Positions 36,037-44,062 of a stretch of DNA of 64,000 bases are shown here, one piece after another. Under the pieces are notes generated by a model. That model made no database searches. It had not been told where the DNA came from and saw only the letters and a program-made list of their open reading frames with translations. Within the stretch, counting starts at the first letter, position 1. Each line of letters begins with the position of its first letter. The position numbers and the translations under genes were made by a program. Origin of the DNA: Christensenella sp. UBA5327 (GTDB lineage Bacteria > Bacillota > Clostridia > Christensenellales > Aristaeellaceae); NCBI GenBank assembly GCA_002411105.1, contig DHQX01000036.1:18552-82551 (forward strand), in the 5' to 3' direction.

Positions 36037-37816
36037 TGGCCTTCTCCTGGCTGAACAGCTCCTTGTACTGGGCGCGCAGCTTCATCATGGCCACGGGCTT
36101 GAGCCGTACGGTCACCCGGGTGCCGGTGTCCTCGTGTTCTTCCTTTACAATCCTGCCCTGCTTGCGCAGTTCATTCAGCGCCTCATACTGGGTGAAGGGC
36201 ACGAAGAGACCATATTCCCGCTCGCTGTCCCGCAGGATTTTTGCGATCTGGTCCATCAGCAGGGGGATCCCTTCCCCTGTGCGGGCAGATACCATGATGG
36301 CGCCTGAAATCGCGATGTGGCTGTTCTCCCCGGCGATATCCGCCTTGTTGAGCACCTCGATGCGGGGCTGGCCGGTGGCGCCCAGGTCATGGAGGACCGA
36401 TTCCACCACCTGGCGCTGCTGCTGTGCTTCCGGATTGGCAGCATCAGACACAATCACCAGCACATCAGCCAGCGCGGCTTCCTCAAGGGTTGATTTGAAG
36501 GCCTCGACCAGGTCAGTGGGCAGTTTGCTGATAAAGCCCACGGAGTCAACCAGCAGAAAACTGTCCCCGTCAGGCAGGGTCACCTTGCGGGATACCGCGT
36601 CAAGGGTGGCAAAGAGCAGGTTTTCCACATATACGTCAGCGCCCGATAGGCGGTTTAAAAGGCTGGACTTCCCGGTGTTGGTGTAGCCCACCAGGGCCAC
36701 CACGGGAATATCGCTCTGTTGGCGGTTTTTGCGGCGGATGGCGCGCTGGCGCTCCAATTCCTTGAGCTCAGTGCTTAAGATCTGAATCCGCCGCCTGATA
36801 TAGCGCCGGTCCATCTCCAGCTTGCTCTCACCCGGGCCCCGGGTGCCGATGCCGCCGGCCAGCCGGGAGAGGGCTGAGCGGGCACCGATCAGATGGCTGG
36901 CGCGGTATTTCAGCTGCGCCAGGCTCACCTGAAGTTTGCCCTCGCTGGTGGTGGCGCGCAGGGCAAAGATGTCCAGAATCAGCGTGGTGCGGTCGATCAC
37001 CCGGGCGCCGGTCAATTCTTCCAATTGGTTCAGCTGCACGCTGGATAGCTCATCATCCGCGATCACCAGGTCCGCTTCCAGCGCCTGCACGTCAAGGGCT
37101 ACTTCCAGGGCTTTGCCTGAGCCGATGTAGCTCTTCGGGTCCATGGCGCTTTTTGCCTGAAGCGCACGCCCCACCACCACAGCCCCGGCGCTCTCCGCCA
37201 GGGAAGCCAGTTCGTCAAGGGACCTGTCGCTGTCAATGCCAATCAGATAGACGCGCTCGGTCTGTGTGCCGGTCAGCTGCTCCTGGGGTGCCAGGGGCTG
37301 ATCATTGACCCAAATGGCCTCCATCCACTTGGGGTGGCTCAACGCCCGGGCTCCGGTCACCATCACAGGCCCGGGCTTGTAGCCCATCTCCTGATCCGGC
37401 ACCAGATAGCACACGCTGGCCCCTGCCACGCTGCCGTCATCATCCGCGCCAAGGGCGCAGATGGCGTCCAGCCGCAGGCTCTTGAGCGCTGAGAGATCCA
37501 CATCCGACAGCATCGACTGCCCTGCCGGGTGGGTATGGATGCAGCGCACCCGGCTCAAGCGGTTTTCATTCCGGCGCTGGGACAAATCCGCCAGCGGCAC
37601 ATTGTCCTTCTGCCCGATGGCAATGTCCAGCACCTCCCCGCCCCGGGAGAGGTACAGCGCGATTTCCCGCCTGATCTGCGCTGTGAACCGGCACAAAGCC
37701 TGGGCCAGCTCATAGGGCAGGAACTCATCCGAGCCCACAGGAAAATCAAACAGCAGGGAGATCTCCCGCTGCACGCTGTCCTTGATTCCGGTCAGGTTTC
37801 CGCGCAGTTCTGGCAT
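36026..37816 (-). CDS. hflX: HflX GTPase with a JAMM-like N-terminal domain
   Basis: A 596-residue GTPase; standard HflX is about 420. Residues about 205-360 are the HflX N-terminal domain (ADLVIADDELSSVQLNQLEE, GIGTRGPGESKLEMDRR). The GTPase follows with GYTNTGKSS (G1), DSVGF (G3) and NKAD (G4). The extra first about 190 residues contain H94-T-H96-x7-S104-x2-D107, an exact JAMM/MPN metal motif, with Glu51 (in RREIALYL) as a possible general base. HflX splits stalled 70S ribosomes; the role of the front domain is unknown. The gene starts 8 bases after iscU and overlaps vanY copy 3. Confidence 0.92.
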   Translation of the reverse strand: MPELRGNLTGIKDSVQREISLLFDFPVGSDEFLPYELAQALCRFTAQIRREIALYLSRGGEVLDIAIGQKDNVPLADLSQRRNENRLSRVRCIHTHPAGQSMLSDVDLSALKSLRLDAICALGADDDGSVAGASVCYLVPDQEMGYKPGPVMVTGARALSHPKWMEAIWVNDQPLAPQEQLTGTQTERVYLIGIDSDRSLDELASLAESAGAVVVGRALQAKSAMDPKSYIGSGKALEVALDVQALEADLVIADDELSSVQLNQLEELTGARVIDRTTLILDIFALRATTSEGKLQVSLAQLKYRASHLIGARSALSRLAGGIGTRGPGESKLEMDRRYIRRRIQILSTELKELERQRAIRRKNRQQSDIPVVALVGYTNTGKSSLLNRLSGADVYVENLLFATLDAVSRKVTLPDGDSFLLVDSVGFISKLPTDLVEAFKSTLEEAALADVLVIVSDAANPEAQQQRQVVESVLHDLGATGQPRIEVLNKADIAGENSHIAISGAIMVSARTGEGIPLLMDQIAKILRDSEREYGLFVPFTQYEALNELRKQGRIVKEEHEDTGTRVTVRLKPVAMMKLRAQYKELFSQEKANDR

Positions 37817-37824
37817 GTTACTCC

Positions 37825-38202
37825 TCAGTGTGTCCCGCCCGCGTTCTTGCGGTAGTCTTCAATGGCCGCCCGGATGGCCTCCTCTGCCAGCACCGAGCAG
37901 TGCAGCTTCTGGGGCGGCAGGCCGTCCAGAGCCTCTGTCACCACCTTGTTGGTGACTTTCAGCGCCTCATCCAGGCTTTTGCCACGCACCATCTCAGTGG
38001 CCATGGAGCTGGTGGCGATGGCCGCCCCGCAGCCAAAGGTCTTGAATCGCACATCCTGGATCACCTCGTCCTCCACGCGGATGTACATCTTCATGATGTC
38101 GCCGCAGGCAGCGCTGCCCACAGTGCCAATGCCGTTTGCATTGGCGAGTTCCCCCACGTTGCGGGGATTGCTGAAGTGATCCATCACTTTTTCACTGTAC
38201 AT
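37825..38202 (-). CDS. Iron-sulfur cluster scaffold IscU/NifU-like
   Basis: A 125-residue scaffold with the three cluster-binding cysteines in the usual contexts: SAACGDIMKMYIR (about Cys33), KTFGCGAAIATSS (about Cys61) and KLHCSVLAEEAI (about Cys103). The Asp after the first Cys-Gly is present, as in IscU. It assembles [2Fe-2S] clusters with sulfur from IscS. It is directly downstream of iscS (9 bases) and ends 8 bases before hflX. The short, cysteine-complete form without extra NifU domains is the clostridial IscU type. Confidence 0.94.
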   Translation of the reverse strand: MYSEKVMDHFSNPRNVGELANANGIGTVGSAACGDIMKMYIRVEDEVIQDVRFKTFGCGAAIATSSMATEMVRGKSLDEALKVTNKVVTEALDGLPPQKLHCSVLAEEAIRAAIEDYRKNAGGTH

Positions 38203-38211
38203 GGTTGCTCC

Positions 38212-39369
38212 TTAACTTGCAAGCGGGGACATGGCCCGCAGCTTTTCCACGATGCCGGGAAGAAGCCCCAGCACAGCGTCAATTTCTGTTGCAGTGGTGC
38301 TCTCAGACAGGGTGAAACGGATGCTGCTGTGTGCATTCTCCGCGTCAAGGCCAGTGGCCAGGAGCACATGGGAGGGTTCCAGAGAGCCAGAGGCACAAGC
38401 GGAGCCTGAGGACGCGGCGATGCCGTTTAAGTCCAGGTGCAGCAGCAGCGCCTCGCCTTCAATAAACCGGAAGGACAGGTTGGCGTTGTTAGGCAAGCGG
38501 CATACCCGGTCGCCATTGAGGTGCACCTGGGGAATTTGTGCGATGATACCGTCAATCAGGCGGTTGCGCAGCTGGGTGATCCTGGCGGCGCTTTTGTGCA
38601 GTTCAATCCCTGCACGCTCGGCCGCCATGCCAAGCCCCACAATGCCGGCCACGTTCTCCGTACCCGCGCGGCGGCTTCGCTCCTGGGCGCCGCCGTGGAG
38701 CAGCGGCTCAATCCGGGTGCCGCTGCGCACATACAGTGCCCCCGTGCCCTTGGGTCCGTGGAATTTATGGCCGGACAGGGACAGCAGGTCCACCTGCCAG
38801 TCATCCACATTCACAGGGACTGCACCCATGGCCTGCACCGCATCGGTATGGAAGGGGATGTTGCGGGCTCTGGCGATTTCACCAATGGCGCTGATGGGCT
38901 GCAGCGTACCAATCTCGTTGTTGGCCGCCATGATAGAGATGAGGATGGTCTTTTCGGTGATGGCTTCTTGCACAGCCGCCGGGCTGAGGATGCCGGAGGC
39001 ATCCACCGGAAGATAGCTCACTTCAAAGCCCTGGGTTTCAAGCCATCTGGCCGTTTCCAAAACGGCCGGATGCTCTATGGCGCTGGTGATGATGTGATTT
39101 CCTTTGTTCCGGTTGGCCAAGGCGATGCCTTTGAGCGCCCAGTTGTCGCTCTCGGTGCCGCCGCTGGTGAAGTATATCTCACCAGGTTTGCAGCCGATCA
39201 GATGCGCCATCTGCCGCCTGGCCCTGTCCACCGCCTGCCTGGCATCGCGCCCCGTGGCATAGATGCTGGAAGCGTTGCCGTACTGGGTGGTGAGGTAGGG
39301 CATCATGGCCTCCAGCACCTCAGGCGCCAGGGGCGTTGTGGCGGCATTATCCAGATAAATTCTGTTCAA
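38212..39369 (-). CDS. iscS: Cysteine desulfurase (IscS/NifS)
   Basis: A 385-residue PLP enzyme that moves sulfur from cysteine to a scaffold. It shows the family opening MNRIYLDNAATTPLAPEV, the TSGGTESDNWALKG block, the PLP lysine in SLSGHKFHGPKGTGALYVR and the mobile catalytic cysteine in ASSGSACASG (near residue 327). It overlaps iscR by 4 bases and is followed by iscU. The standard iscR-iscS-iscU order is kept. Confidence 0.96.
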   Translation of the reverse strand: MNRIYLDNAATTPLAPEVLEAMMPYLTTQYGNASSIYATGRDARQAVDRARRQMAHLIGCKPGEIYFTSGGTESDNWALKGIALANRNKGNHIITSAIEHPAVLETARWLETQGFEVSYLPVDASGILSPAAVQEAITEKTILISIMAANNEIGTLQPISAIGEIARARNIPFHTDAVQAMGAVPVNVDDWQVDLLSLSGHKFHGPKGTGALYVRSGTRIEPLLHGGAQERSRRAGTENVAGIVGLGMAAERAGIELHKSAARITQLRNRLIDGIIAQIPQVHLNGDRVCRLPNNANLSFRFIEGEALLLHLDLNGIAASSGSACASGSLEPSHVLLATGLDAENAHSSIRFTLSESTTATEIDAVLGLLPGIVEKLRAMSPLAS

Positions 39370-39800
39370 TGGGTCACCTTCTTTGTGTTTGGAATCAGGC
39401 TGGGGTCTGCCAGCATGTCTTTGAGGGTGATGGTGTTCATCACCGCCTCAATGCCCCGGGTCAGATGCTCCCAGGTGCCTTTGAGGGCGCAGACGCCACT
39501 ATTTTCGCAGCTGTCTGCGTCAATCACGCAGCCCGAAAGGGTCAGCGGGCCCTCCACGCTTTCGATGATCTGGGCCACGGTGATATCCTCGGGGTTTTTC
39601 GCCAGCAAATAGCCCCCCTTGGTGCCGCGAACTGAACCGATCAGCCCGCTGCGTCTCAGGGCGCCAAGCAACTGCTCCGTGTATTCCCGCGGCTGCCCCT
39701 GGGTGATGATCCGGCTCAGCGGCTGCGGGCCTTTATTATGATGCTGCGCCAGATGCAGCATGGCATGCATAGCATAATGGCTCTTGGCCGATAGTCTCAC
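39366..39800 (-). CDS. iscR: Rrf2-family iron-sulfur regulator (IscR-like)
   Basis: A 144-residue winged-helix regulator. The start is the GTG at 39800 (VRLSAKSHYAMHAMLHL), with GGAGG 4 bases upstream; an earlier in-frame codon would lie upstream of the promoter. The helix-turn-helix includes RKxG-like SGLIGSVRGTKGGYLL. The cluster-binding cysteines are present as C-x6-C-x5-C in SGCVIDADSCENSGVCAL. As the first gene of an isc operon it should repress its own transcription when carrying a cluster; a fitting inverted repeat lies at the transcription start. Confidence 0.92.
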   Translation of the reverse strand: MRLSAKSHYAMHAMLHLAQHHNKGPQPLSRIITQGQPREYTEQLLGALRRSGLIGSVRGTKGGYLLAKNPEDITVAQIIESVEGPLTLSGCVIDADSCENSGVCALKGTWEHLTRGIEAVMNTITLKDMLADPSLIPNTKKVTH

Positions 39801-39809
39801 AGTTCCTCC

Positions 39810-39834
39810 AATCCCGACAAAATCGCTCAGGATT
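39810..39834 (-). promoter_or_regulatory. Candidate IscR operator
   Basis: AATCCCGA (39810-39817) and TCAGGATT (39827-39834) form an 8-base imperfect inverted repeat with a 9-base spacer, matching in 7 of 8 positions. It covers the expected transcription start, about 7 bases after the -10 box, where a bound repressor would block initiation. Confidence 0.55.
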
Positions 39835-39840
39835 GGGTGC

Positions 39841-39869
39841 AGTGTACACCCACCTGTTTGCCTTGTCAA
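39841..39869 (-). promoter_or_regulatory. Promoter of the iscR-led operon
   Basis: Minus-strand TTGACA (39864-39869), 17-base spacer, TACACT (39841-39846). It lies 41 bases before the GTG of iscR, and the downstream genes run for about 10 kb without a gap over 10 bases. Confidence 0.75.
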
Positions 39870-39875
39870 TTGCCC

Positions 39876-41873
39876 TCAGTGGCGCCCGGATTTGAAAACA
39901 TCGCCATATGATCTTTGGGAAAGCTGCATCAGATATTGCAGGAATTCCGATTGCGCCGGTTCCTGCGCCAGTGCCTTCAGGCAGGCAGTGGTCTGCTCAA
40001 TCAGCCGGATGTCGCCCACCCCATAGGCATCAGGCAGGTTTCGGCCGTGCTGGCGAGTGCCGAAGAACTCCCCCGGCCCCCGCTGCTCCAGGTCCTGCTG
40101 GGCGATAAAAAAGCCATCCTCGCTCTGGGTCATCACCCTCAGACGGTCATTGGGCTGGCCCAGCAGGAAACACCAGCTCTCCTTGCTGCCCCGACCCACA
40201 CGGCCCCGCAGCTGGTGCAGCTGCGCCAGGCCAAAGCGTTCCGCGTCCTCAATCACCATCAGGGTAGCCCCGGGCACATCCACCCCCACCTCAATCACAG
40301 AGGACGCCACCAGCACATCCAGTTCTCCCGCCGCAAAGCGCCTCAGGGCCTCAGCCTTCTGTTCATCCGCCTGGTTTCCATAGGTGATGCCCAGGCGAAG
40401 GGTTTTCAGCGGGCCTTTGCGCAGGAAATCAAAGGTCTCCTTCACGCTTTTTGTGTCCTGCTCCTCATCCTCCTCCACCAGAGGGCACACATAAAAGCAT
40501 TGTTCCCCCCGGCTGGCGCTGTCAAGGATATAGCGGTAAAGCTCCTTCCGCTTGCCTTCCGCCACGATGCGGGTTTTGGCCGGCAGCCGGCCCGGCGGTT
40601 TCTCCTGGATGAGGGAAACCTCAAGGTCACCATAGAGCACCAGCGCCAAAGACCTGGGGATGGGCGTGGCAGAAAGCGCCAGCATATGGGCCTGGTTCCT
40701 CGAGCCCGGCTTCTCCGCCAGGGACTGGCGCTGCTGCACACCAAAGCGGTGTTGCTCATCGGTGATCACCAGGCCCAGGTTATGGTAGGCGACGCTATCG
40801 CTGATGAGCGCCTGGGTGCCGATCACAAGCTGCCAAGCGCCGCTTGAGATGCTTTCCAGCGCTTCCCGCCTGTCCTTCGCATTCAGGGAGCCTGTCAGCA
40901 AGCCGCAGCTGATGCCCAGGGGCGCAAGCATTCTGGCTGCACTGGCATGATGCTGTTGGGCCAGGATGTCGGTGGGCGCCATCATGGCGCTCTGATATCC
41001 CGACTGTGCCGCCAAAAAGGCCGCGCCAAAGGCCACGGCGGTCTTGCCGCTGCCCACATCCCCCTGCACCAGCCGGCGCATGGCATAGCCTGTTTGCAGG
41101 TCATCAAACACATCCTCAAGGGCTTTTCGCTGCCCCTGGGTCGGCGCAAAGGGCAGAGCAGCCCAGAAGACGTCTATATCCTCTTCGGTATTTGAAAACC
41201 GGAGGCCAGCGCACCCCCGCTGCCCCACGCCCAACAGGGCAGCCTGATAGAGCAGCAAGTTTTCAAAAGCCAGCCTGCGCTTGGCCTGGTCCAGAAGCTC
41301 CTGGCTTTGGGGAAAGTGTGCCTGCTCCCAGGCAAAGCGCTTGCCGCATAAGCCCCATGTATCAAGAAACCAGGCTGGCAGCGTTTCCGCCTCATCCTCG
41401 CTTATAGCATCCAGTGCCTGGCGGGCGAGCCCGGAAAAGGTCTTTCCCGGCAGCCCTTTGAGGCTCCGGTAGATGGGCTGGATGCCCCGTTCCTGGATCT
41501 TCCGGGGATTGACCATAGCGGCCGCTCCCTGATAGAACCCCACTTTGCCATACAGCAGCAGCTCATCGCCCTTTTTCAGCTGTGTGGCCATCCAAGGCTG
41601 GTTGAACCAGGTGAGGGACAAGACCCCGGTTTCATCCTGTATTTTCGCTCGAACGGCGGATTTTCCGCCATAGAAATGCCGCCGCGGCGCTTCCATCAGC
41701 ACCCCCTCTACGCAGTGAGGCTGCTCTGTCAGCTGGCCCAGAGGTGTGGGATTGATGGCATTGACATACGCTGCCGGCAGCGAAGCCAGCAGGGTTTCAA
41801 GGCTGACGATGCCGTTTCTCGCCAGAAGCTCCAGGCGCTTGGGGCCGACCCCACGAAGCTGCTCAAGCCGCAT
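39876..41873 (-). CDS. recG: ATP-dependent DNA helicase RecG
   Basis: A 665-residue branched-DNA helicase that reverses stalled forks. The N-terminal wedge/OB domain runs about residues 1-180 (LRGVGPKRLELLARNGIVSLET, VLSLTWFNQPWMATQLKKGD). The motor shows Walker A GDVGSGKTAVAFGA, DEQH in VITDEQHRFGVQQRQ, LSATPIPRSLALVLYGDL and motif VI QLHQLRGRVGRGSKESWC. The C-terminal RecG-specific region is complete. It lies between yloV and iscR. A terminator-like hairpin at 41896 separates it from yloV; its own promoter is not obvious. Confidence 0.96.
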   Translation of the reverse strand: MRLEQLRGVGPKRLELLARNGIVSLETLLASLPAAYVNAINPTPLGQLTEQPHCVEGVLMEAPRRHFYGGKSAVRAKIQDETGVLSLTWFNQPWMATQLKKGDELLLYGKVGFYQGAAAMVNPRKIQERGIQPIYRSLKGLPGKTFSGLARQALDAISEDEAETLPAWFLDTWGLCGKRFAWEQAHFPQSQELLDQAKRRLAFENLLLYQAALLGVGQRGCAGLRFSNTEEDIDVFWAALPFAPTQGQRKALEDVFDDLQTGYAMRRLVQGDVGSGKTAVAFGAAFLAAQSGYQSAMMAPTDILAQQHHASAARMLAPLGISCGLLTGSLNAKDRREALESISSGAWQLVIGTQALISDSVAYHNLGLVITDEQHRFGVQQRQSLAEKPGSRNQAHMLALSATPIPRSLALVLYGDLEVSLIQEKPPGRLPAKTRIVAEGKRKELYRYILDSASRGEQCFYVCPLVEEDEEQDTKSVKETFDFLRKGPLKTLRLGITYGNQADEQKAEALRRFAAGELDVLVASSVIEVGVDVPGATLMVIEDAERFGLAQLHQLRGRVGRGSKESWCFLLGQPNDRLRVMTQSEDGFFIAQQDLEQRGPGEFFGTRQHGRNLPDAYGVGDIRLIEQTTACLKALAQEPAQSEFLQYLMQLSQRSYGDVFKSGRH

Positions 41874-41895
41874 GGGGCACCTGCATCAACAAAGA

Positions 41896-41915
41896 AAGCT
41901 GCCCTGCGGCAGCTT
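41896..41915 (-). terminator. Terminator between yloV and recG
   Basis: An 8-base-pair stem (41896-41903 with 41908-41915) and 4-base loop on the minus strand, followed by TTTCTTTG. It likely ends or attenuates the asp23-yloV transcript. Confidence 0.55.
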
Positions 41916-41932
41916 GACTTGCGCTCATGGCA

Positions 41933-43582
41933 TCACTCAACCGAGAGCAGATAATAGTACAGCGGTTGCCCGCCCCGATGCACTTCCACATTGCAGTTGG
42001 GGTACAGCTCCGCAATTTCCTCACCCAGCGCCTCCGCCTCCTCGGGCTTGGTGTCAGCGCCGTAGTACACGGTGATCAGGCCATCATCATCGGTGACGAT
42101 TTCCTTCATCAGGGCAACCGCCGCCTCGCCGGCTGATTCACAGTTCACCGTCACCCGGCCGTTGTTGAGCCCGATGATGCTGCCTTCCTTGATGTGCATG
42201 GCATCCAGGTCGGTGTCCCGCACAGAGAAGGTGATCATTCCGGTGCGCACCTTTTGCGCGGCCTCGTTCATGCGGGCCTCGTTTTCCTCGGCGCTGTCCT
42301 CCGGCAAGAAGGCGATGACCGCGGCGATGCCCATGGCCACATTCTTGGTGGGGAGCACGATGACCCGGCTTTGGGACATATGCGCCACCTGCTCCGCGGC
42401 CAGGATGATGTTGCCGTTGTTGGGGAGGATAAAGATGGTCTTGGCCTTGACGCTGTCAACCGCCTTTTGCAGATCCTCGATGCTGGGGTTCATCGTCTGC
42501 CCCCCCTCGACGATCTCGTCAACGCCCAGATCCTTGAAGATGCTGGAGAAACCATCCCCCTGGGAGACAGAGACGATGCCGTACTCCTTCTCCTCAACCG
42601 GCTCCTGCTCCTTTTCTTTCCTGGCCTGGTTGTCCCGGCGCTGCTGGAGCATGTTGTCAATCTTCAGCCCGTTGAGTTCCCCCAGCGCCAGCGCCAGCTG
42701 CAGCGCCTTGCCGGGGTCATTGGTGTGCAGATGCACCTTGATGAGGTTGTGGTCGCCCACCACCAGCACACAGTCACCCAGGCGGGTGAGCTTGCGCCGG
42801 AGGCTGTCGATGTCCTCATCGGTGACGGGGAGCTTCATCTCCTGGATAAAAAACTCAGTGCAGTAGGCGAAGGTGATCTCGCCCAGCAGGTCATGGTCAT
42901 CCACAAAGCTGTCGGCCTCGCCCACCAGCTGGGTGTCAAAGACAGCATCTTCAATCCGCTCCCCATTGATGATGGCGGCATAGCCGGTATAGATCAGGTG
43001 CAGGCCCCAGCCGCCAGCGTCCACCACCCCAGCCTGGGTGAGGACCGGCAGCATCTCCTGGGTGCGTTTTACGATGGATTCACCGCTGGCCAGGATCACC
43101 TGGAACAACTCCTGGAAGTCATCAGGCGCCTTCTGGGCCTGGTTCATCGCATCATCAGCGATGACCCGGGCCACCGTCAGGATGGTGCCCTCCTTGGGCT
43201 TCATGACGGCTTTGTAGGCTGTGTCAGCGCCTGATTTCAAGGCGGCGGCAAACTGAGCCGGGGTGACGGTGTCAAGGCCTTCCAAGGCCCGGGAAAAACC
43301 CCGGTACAGCTGGGACAGGATGACGCCGGAGTTGCCCCTGGCGCCCCGCAGGGCCCCTTTGGCCATGGCCTCGGCCACATCTGAAGCCTTAACATAATCA
43401 TGGCCGTTCACTTCCTTGACGGCCGTCATCATGGTCATGGACATGTTGGTGCCGGTATCGCCGTCAGGCACCGGGAAAACGTTGAGTGCGTTGACCGCCT
43501 CCCGGTTCCTCTCCAGCACCGCCGCGCCCGCGTTCACCATGTCGCGCAGCAGGCCGGCATCAATCACGGAAACTTTTATCAC
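41933..43582 (-). CDS. DAK2/DegV-fold kinase-like protein (YloV/FakA family)
   Basis: A 549-residue protein; the GTG start at 43582 has GGAGG 8 bases upstream and matches the usual FakA length. The N-terminal DhaL/DAK2 domain includes NVFPVPDGDTGTNMSMTM and ALRGARGNSGVILSQLYRG, which bind ATP and Mg2+. The C-terminal half has the YloV DAK1-like block IVSVSQGDGFSSIFKDLGVD. FakA phosphorylates fatty acids held by a DegV-type FakB protein; no fakB gene is in the window. It is downstream of the asp23 gene by 25 bases, an arrangement conserved in Firmicutes. Confidence 0.9.
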   Translation of the reverse strand: MIKVSVIDAGLLRDMVNAGAAVLERNREAVNALNVFPVPDGDTGTNMSMTMMTAVKEVNGHDYVKASDVAEAMAKGALRGARGNSGVILSQLYRGFSRALEGLDTVTPAQFAAALKSGADTAYKAVMKPKEGTILTVARVIADDAMNQAQKAPDDFQELFQVILASGESIVKRTQEMLPVLTQAGVVDAGGWGLHLIYTGYAAIINGERIEDAVFDTQLVGEADSFVDDHDLLGEITFAYCTEFFIQEMKLPVTDEDIDSLRRKLTRLGDCVLVVGDHNLIKVHLHTNDPGKALQLALALGELNGLKIDNMLQQRRDNQARKEKEQEPVEEKEYGIVSVSQGDGFSSIFKDLGVDEIVEGGQTMNPSIEDLQKAVDSVKAKTIFILPNNGNIILAAEQVAHMSQSRVIVLPTKNVAMGIAAVIAFLPEDSAEENEARMNEAAQKVRTGMITFSVRDTDLDAMHIKEGSIIGLNNGRVTVNCESAGEAAVALMKEIVTDDDGLITVYYGADTKPEEAEALGEEIAELYPNCNVEVHRGGQPLYYYLLSVE

Positions 43583-43607
43583 GCCTTCTTCCTCCGTTAG
43601 CCAGCCG

Positions 43608-43961
43608 TCAGACACGGATGCCTTCCACGGTGATGTTCACATTGCGCACTTTGATACCTGTCATCTGTTCCAGTTTATAGCGCACGACTTCCTTGATGGA
43701 GTTGCACACCTCGGTAACAGAGATGCCATACTCCACCACGATGTACAGATCCACATCGATCATGTCATCCACCGCGCGCAGCTGGACGCCCTTTGACAGA
43801 TTCTCGCGCCCAAGCCATTCCACCAGGCCGTCCTTGGCGCGTTTTGAAGACATGGCGACGATGCCATAGCATTCAAGGGTGGCATAGCCCACCACCTTGA
43901 GCATCACTTCCTCGGAAATGTAGATCGTCCCATTGTCGTTTTTGATTTTAAATTCCATCAC
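43608..43961 (-). CDS. Asp23/Gls24 family protein (YloU-like)
   Basis: A 117-residue protein with the typical IYISEEVMLKVVGYATLECY opening and alternating strands (GVQLRAVDDMIDVDLYIVVEYG). The family is linked to envelope and alkaline stress and its members attach to the membrane face through partners. Here it sits directly before yloV. A consensus promoter and a GGGGGAAAG ribosome site precede it. The exact function of YloU is unproven. Confidence 0.9.
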   Translation of the reverse strand: MMEFKIKNDNGTIYISEEVMLKVVGYATLECYGIVAMSSKRAKDGLVEWLGRENLSKGVQLRAVDDMIDVDLYIVVEYGISVTEVCNSIKEVVRYKLEQMTGIKVRNVNITVEGIRV

Positions 43962-43999
43962 AAACTTTCCCCCTTCAGGAAGTGGCCTTTCCCGAAAGC

Positions 44000-44028
44000 A
44001 TTATAGCCTCTTTTATTAGAAGACGCAA
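44000..44028 (-). promoter_or_regulatory. Promoter of asp23-yloV
   Basis: Minus-strand TTGCGT (44023-44028), 17-base spacer, perfect TATAAT (44000-44005). Confidence 0.75.
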
Positions 44029-44062
44029 TATCGCGCGCCGCTTGCTCCCCTGTTATCAGCCC

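Noticed and set aside
33509..36307. Plus-strand open frames across the VanY cluster as extra genes
   Set aside because: They are antisense to three peptidase genes with intact active sites and have no start signals.
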